This document shows positions 60,241 to 64,000 of a stretch of 64,000 nucleotides of DNA, in pieces. How positions within the stretch are numbered: position 1 is the stretch's first letter; each line of letters starts with the position of its first letter. Under the pieces are notes generated by a model. It was not told the origin of the DNA, did no database searches, and saw nothing but the letters and a program-made list of their open reading frames with translations. This DNA comes from Thiomicrospira sp. WB1 (GTDB taxonomy: Bacteria; Pseudomonadota; Gammaproteobacteria; Thiomicrospirales; Thiomicrospiraceae): positions 124,001-188,000 of the forward strand of contig NZ_LQBN01000002.1 of the NCBI RefSeq assembly GCF_001507535.1, written 5' to 3'. The position numbers were made by a program, and so were the translations under genes.

Positions 60241-63102
60241 ATGCCTGACGGTCATCTGATCATTGCTGCCAATTCCCGTCTGACCCGGACCCTGACCCAG
60301 GAAACGGTGACGCACGTTACTGCTTCGGAGACGCAAACCCGGGAGACGCCCGAGATTTTGACCTGGGAGCAATGGTGGCAGCAATGGGAAACCCGTCAGG
60401 TCATTCAGGGGCGGCTCTCGCCCGACCAACTTCCTGATCATGTGTTGACCCCGTTTGAAGCCACTCAGCAATGGGCCTGGTTGTTGCACAAGCAGGTTCA
60501 GGCTGCCCCGGATTATGCTCTGTTCGACGGGCCGGATACGGCGCGTGAGCTCTATCAGGCCTGGTGTTTGTTGCATGAGAACCTTCTGCCTTACGAACCC
60601 GAGGCCGTGATCGCCTCTGAGGCAATGCTCGCCCATTGTTGTGACGGCCATAACCGGTCGGCGGAAAGCCGTCTCTGGCAAACGCTGGCAAGCGCATATC
60701 GCCAGCAACTGATGGATAAAAACTGGTTGGATGCGCCGACCCATCAGCGTTGGCGCTATCAGCAACTGAAAACGCTGGCCGGCTCGGATGATCTGGCGTG
60801 GCCAAAGCGATTGACGCTGGTGGGATTCGACGAGTGGCCCCCGTCTATGCATGCGCTGGTGACGCTGTTTCGAACGCAGGGCGTGACGGTGGATGAACGC
60901 GACCGGGCCGTGACGGACACGCCTGACAGCCGCGTGAAGGTCCTGGCCGATGCTCAGGCGGAATGGCAGAGTGCGGCGCACTGGGCGGCGAAAACGCTGG
61001 CCGATCTGGCACAGCACAAGCCCATGAGCCAGGTTCGCATCGGTCTGGTGGCACCGGACTGGCAGGGCGGGCTTCAGCGCCATTTGCAGACGGCACTGGA
61101 GGAAGCGCTGTATCAGCAGTTTGGTCAGCCGATGTCTGCCTCGTCGGACACGGCGTTGGCACAGCCATCTTTGGTGAATGCCTCGCAGGGGCAGCCGATG
61201 AGTCAGTTGCCGGTTGTGAGCAATGCCCTGGCGACGCTGACGCTCGCCTTTGAGCCGGATCGCCCCATTTCTTACCAGGCCTGGTCAGAATGGCTGTGTT
61301 CGCCTTATACCGCCGGTGACCTGTCGCAACGGCTGACGCTGGATAAGCGCCTGCGTCGCTGGCAATGGGCGCAAGTGCGCTGGCCGTCTTTGTTGGTGCA
61401 GGCACAGGCGGCCGAATCGGGGGTGCGTTTGCCTCGAACGTTGGTGCACAGTTTTGAGCAGACCTTGTCGGACAAACGTTCAGAGCGGATGACGGCGGCG
61501 GCGTTTGCGACGCAGGCGCAAACATTGCTGACGCGTTTTCAGTGGGCCGCACCAACCGCCGCTTCGGACCCGGGCGAAAAAACCAGCCTCAGCAGCCATG
61601 AGCAGCAACAAAAGCAAGCGTTCCTGGATGCGTTGGCGACTTTCGGACAGTTGTCACTGCAGCCGAGCCGTCAACGCGCTGCGCAATGGTTGACGCTTTT
61701 GCGCCGGTATCTGTCTGAGCGCCTTCATCAGCCGGAATCACTGGGTGAGGCCCCGATTCAGATCATGGGCATGCTGGAGGCTGGGGGACAGACTTTTGAT
61801 GCGCTTTGGGTCATGCAGATGACCGATCAAAAGTGGCCGCGTCCGCCCAAACCCAACGCCTTCCTGCCGGTGACGCTCCAGCGTGATCGTCAATGCCCCC
61901 GCAGCAGTGTGGAGCGAGAATACGATTATGCCATGGGGGTGACCGAGCGCTTGCGTCATGCGGCACCGATCAGCGTCTGGTCTTACCCCTGTCTGGAAGG
62001 GGAAGCGCGCTTATTGCCATCGCCTCTGATAACGAGGGTTCAATCGGGCGCAGAAGCGAGTGAGACACCGAGCGATGCGCCGGGGTCGGACTTGCTGGCG
62101 TCACAGGCATTGGACGATGCGTGGGTCTGGGTGCAGGATGATCAGGCACCGCCGGTGCCGGCCGGTGAAGACCTGCCGGGCGGCGTGGGCATTCTGACCG
62201 CTCAGAGCCAGTGCCCGCTGATGGCCTTTCTGGATTACCGTCTGGGCGCTCGTTATGGGCTGGAAACAGTGGAAGAGGGCGTGCCGCGTCATCATCTGGG
62301 CACGCTGGTACACGAGGTGTTGGAGCAGTTCTGGCGTCAGCATCAAACTCAGCAGAGGCTGCTGAGCTTGTCACAAGATCAGTTGCGAGAAGATGTGGCC
62401 GAGCGCGTGCGTCGGGGGCTGGCGGACTTGGGAGACCATTATCCAGCCAGTTTGCTGACACTGGAACAGCAGCGCCTGACGGAGCTGATTCTGAGCTGGC
62501 TGGCGCTGGAAGCCCAGCGTTCGCCGTTTGAAGTGGTGGCGTTCGAACAGGCTTACCCGGTGACGCTGGCGCAGATGCGGTTGCACATCAAAATCGATCG
62601 CGTGGATGCTTTGGCCGGCACCGATGCAGAGCGACGTCATTTGTTGTTGGATTACAAAACCGGGCGGGCCCGTGCCAAAGACCTCTGGCCGGGGCCGCTG
62701 AAAGCGCCGCAGTTGGCCACTTATTTGTATGCGCTGGATCAGGTCGGGGCCTTGGGTTATGGCATTTTGCACAGTGATGACGGTGTGCGCTTTTCGGCGT
62801 TGGTGGCCGACGGCGATGAAATCAATCTGCCGGGGCGTCAGACCGATGTGACAGCCTGGGCCAAAAAAGCGGGGGAAGACGCCCCGGCTCAGGCCTGGTC
62901 AGCAGTATTGCAGGATCTGAAGCAGCAGGTCTGGGCGCTCGCGCAGTCGATTCAGCAGGGCGAGGCGCCGATGTGCCTGATGCCGGAGCGCAGCGAAAAC
63001 GATCTCGCCTACGCCGCTTCCTGGCTGGCGTTGCGCTTGCCGGAAGCACGAAATCAGTGGGAGCAGGTGCCCCACACGAATGAGCAGGACGATGCCCCAT
63101 GA
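60241..63102 (+). CDS. AddB/RecB-like PD-(D/E)XK nuclease (probable DNA repair protein)
   Basis: A 953-residue protein of the family annotated as probable DNA repair protein, an AddB analogue. The first 600 residues form a degenerate helicase-like region with an altered nucleotide site (IIAANSRLTRTL). The C-terminal 250 contain a RecB-type nuclease: HHLGTLVHEVLEQFW, then KIDRVDAL and LLLDYKTGRA, giving the D...DYK catalytic set. A RecB-family Q-AxxxY-like segment (APQLATYLYAL) follows. The ATG lacks a clear ribosome-binding site. It overlaps the next helicase gene by 4 bp, so the two probably form a helicase-nuclease for double-strand break repair. It contains three members of the 12-bp repeat family. 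Confidence 0.85.
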   Translation: MPDGHLIIAANSRLTRTLTQETVTHVTASETQTRETPEILTWEQWWQQWETRQVIQGRLSPDQLPDHVLTPFEATQQWAWLLHKQVQAAPDYALFDGPDTARELYQAWCLLHENLLPYEPEAVIASEAMLAHCCDGHNRSAESRLWQTLASAYRQQLMDKNWLDAPTHQRWRYQQLKTLAGSDDLAWPKRLTLVGFDEWPPSMHALVTLFRTQGVTVDERDRAVTDTPDSRVKVLADAQAEWQSAAHWAAKTLADLAQHKPMSQVRIGLVAPDWQGGLQRHLQTALEEALYQQFGQPMSASSDTALAQPSLVNASQGQPMSQLPVVSNALATLTLAFEPDRPISYQAWSEWLCSPYTAGDLSQRLTLDKRLRRWQWAQVRWPSLLVQAQAAESGVRLPRTLVHSFEQTLSDKRSERMTAAAFATQAQTLLTRFQWAAPTAASDPGEKTSLSSHEQQQKQAFLDALATFGQLSLQPSRQRAAQWLTLLRRYLSERLHQPESLGEAPIQIMGMLEAGGQTFDALWVMQMTDQKWPRPPKPNAFLPVTLQRDRQCPRSSVEREYDYAMGVTERLRHAAPISVWSYPCLEGEARLLPSPLITRVQSGAEASETPSDAPGSDLLASQALDDAWVWVQDDQAPPVPAGEDLPGGVGILTAQSQCPLMAFLDYRLGARYGLETVEEGVPRHHLGTLVHEVLEQFWRQHQTQQRLLSLSQDQLREDVAERVRRGLADLGDHYPASLLTLEQQRLTELILSWLALEAQRSPFEVVAFEQAYPVTLAQMRLHIKIDRVDALAGTDAERRHLLLDYKTGRARAKDLWPGPLKAPQLATYLYALDQVGALGYGILHSDDGVRFSALVADGDEINLPGRQTDVTAWAKKAGEDAPAQAWSAVLQDLKQQVWALAQSIQQGEAPMCLMPERSENDLAYAASWLALRLPEARNQWEQVPHTNEQDDAP
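60554..60565. repeat. ACCAGGCCTGGT palindrome, one mismatch, in addB-like gene
   Basis: ATCAGGCCTGGT (11 of 12), read as Tyr-Gln-Ala-Trp. A weaker 10 of 12 copy lies at 62889-62900. Confidence 0.6.
61274..61285. repeat. ACCAGGCCTGGT palindrome in addB-like gene
   Basis: Exact 12-mer between CATTTCTT and CAGAATGG. Read as Tyr-Gln-Ala-Trp. Confidence 0.9.
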
Positions 63103-64000
63103 CCCAATCTTCGTTGCCCTTTGACGCGCCCATTTCCATGCCTTCGCAGCCAGTCTGGCAAACGCTGGTTGTGGACGATGCGATCGAAGACGGTCAGGCC
63201 CGTTTTGAAGCGGTGGACCCCACGCGGTCACTGATTGTTCAGGCCCCGGCCGGGTCGGGTAAGACCGCGTTGCTGACCCAGCGGTTTTTGAGTTTGCTGT
63301 CGGTGGTGGACAAGCCGGAGAACATCGTGGCGATGACCTTTACCAAAAAGGCCGCGGCGGAAATGCGTGAGCGTATTTTGCAGGCATTGCATTCGGCCGA
63401 AGCGCCCTTGCCGTACGAAGCTGGCGTGTTCGAGCGCAACACCCAGCAGCTGGCACAGGCCGCACGACAGCGCGATCGGGAACAAGGCTGGCAGCTGGCG
63501 CAGAACCCCGGACGCTTGCGGATTCGCACCATTGATTCCCTGAATAGCTATTTGGTACAGCAGATGCCTTATCTGTCGCGTCATGGCCTGGCCAGTCAGA
63601 TTACGACCCAGCCCATGCCTTTGTACCGACAGGCGGCCAATGCGGCTTTGAGTGATGGCAATGATGAACAGGCGCAATCGGCAGTGATCACTCTGTTGAA
63701 GCTGGTCAACGGTTCCTATGCCCGGGCCCAGGACCTGTTGGCACAAATGCTGGCCAAACGTGATCAGTGGATGGATGCCTTGCTGCCGTTTCTGGCCGGT
63801 GGGCCCGAAGCCGATCAGGCCGCCCGTCAAACACTGGAGACGGCGATTCAGGACCTGGTGGATCAGGACATTCGGCAGGCCTTGCGGCAATTAACGCCCT
63901 GGTTGCGCCACCTGAATGACTTGCTGGCCATGGCTGAGGTCGCTCAGGCCAATGGTGCGAAGGTTTTGCAAGGCCTTGACCTTCCAGCCCGGTTGGATGA
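63099..64000 (+). CDS. UvrD/AddA-like ATP-dependent helicase (3' truncated by window)
   Basis: The first 300 or so residues of a superfamily I helicase. Walker A is APAGSGKTALLTQRFL near residue 50, followed by motif Ia (VAMTFTKKAAAEMRERI) and motif Ic-like RIRTIDSLNSYLVQQMP. The ATG overlaps the stop of the AddB-like nuclease gene (ATGA at 63099-63102). The layout matches AddA-type UvrD helicases paired with the TIGR-type AddB analogues. The reading frame remains open to the last base, so the nuclease or C-terminal part, if any, is outside the window. Confidence 0.88.
   Translation, partial: MTQSSLPFDAPISMPSQPVWQTLVVDDAIEDGQARFEAVDPTRSLIVQAPAGSGKTALLTQRFLSLLSVVDKPENIVAMTFTKKAAAEMRERILQALHSAEAPLPYEAGVFERNTQQLAQAARQRDREQGWQLAQNPGRLRIRTIDSLNSYLVQQMPYLSRHGLASQITTQPMPLYRQAANAALSDGNDEQAQSAVITLLKLVNGSYARAQDLLAQMLAKRDQWMDALLPFLAGGPEADQAARQTLETAIQDLVDQDIRQALRQLTPWLRHLNDLLAMAEVAQANGAKVLQGLDLPARLD

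Noticed and set aside
21276-62900. The 12-bp palindrome as a CRISPR, REP or transposon terminal repeat
   Set aside because: Copies are single, dispersed kilobases apart, occur inside conserved genes without disrupting them, and have no spacer pattern, target duplication or adjacent transposase.

Overview
The window is a continuous stretch of a gammaproteobacterial chromosome. It carries the order rlmE-ftsH-folP-glmM-tpiA-secG-tRNA-Leu followed by a complete complex I operon. Flavocytochrome c sulfide dehydrogenase genes, a 2-oxoacid:ferredoxin oxidoreductase, a motor stator pair and a chemoreceptor suggest a motile sulfur-oxidising chemolithotroph. A relative of the Thiomicrospira/Hydrogenovibrio/Sulfurivirga group is my best guess, but this is inference from gene content only. 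No IS element, CRISPR array or rRNA is visible, and no gene-free stretch exceeds 300 bases.

1-21.1 kb, plus strand: core genes. The 3' part of rlmE, then ftsH, folP, glmM, tpiA, secG and tRNA-Leu(GAG). nuoA to nuoN follow in canonical order, with a DUF2818 membrane protein gene after nuoN. 21.1-34.2 kb: hrpA, motB and motA (minus), cls, an endonuclease/exonuclease/phosphatase-fold protein, a heme oxygenase, a small membrane protein, a large poly-HAMP chemoreceptor, a MYG1-like protein and tRNA-Ser(GGA). 34.3-41.2 kb: a cytoplasmic double-Cache protein without an obvious output domain, then a coupled minus-strand operon mvaA-fni-mvaS-DMT permease (upper mevalonate pathway plus type II IPP isomerase), and divergent ppiC.

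41.3-49.3 kb: gamma-glutamyltranspeptidase, a DnaQ-like exonuclease, a HIRAN protein, a ferritin-like protein, korB and korA (the last five on the minus strand, probably one operon), then a membrane protein, a small lipoprotein and a YgjP-type metallopeptidase. 49.3-50.9 kb: an AT-rich island (about 36-38% GC in the stretches counted, against about 57% nearby) with one HEPN-domain gene, probably acquired horizontally.

51.0-58.4 kb is the most interesting locus. A minus-strand operon encodes a cytochrome bd-superfamily subunit with a C-terminal heme c domain, a second polytopic subunit, a monoheme FccA, FccB, a diheme cytochrome c and a 32-residue single-span membrane protein. It is divergent from a tetR-MBL pair with a 20-bp palindromic operator. 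I infer a sulfide-oxidising chain coupled directly to a bd-like terminal oxidase. 58.5-64 kb: chromate transporter, ABM-family protein, and an AddB-like nuclease overlapping an AddA/UvrD-like helicase cut by the window end.

Across the last two thirds of the window the 12-bp palindrome ACCAGGCCTGGT recurs: seven exact copies and several one-mismatch copies, in genes in different reading frames and between genes, usually flanked by T and A tracts. It is far above chance and looks like a genome-wide signal selected at the DNA level.
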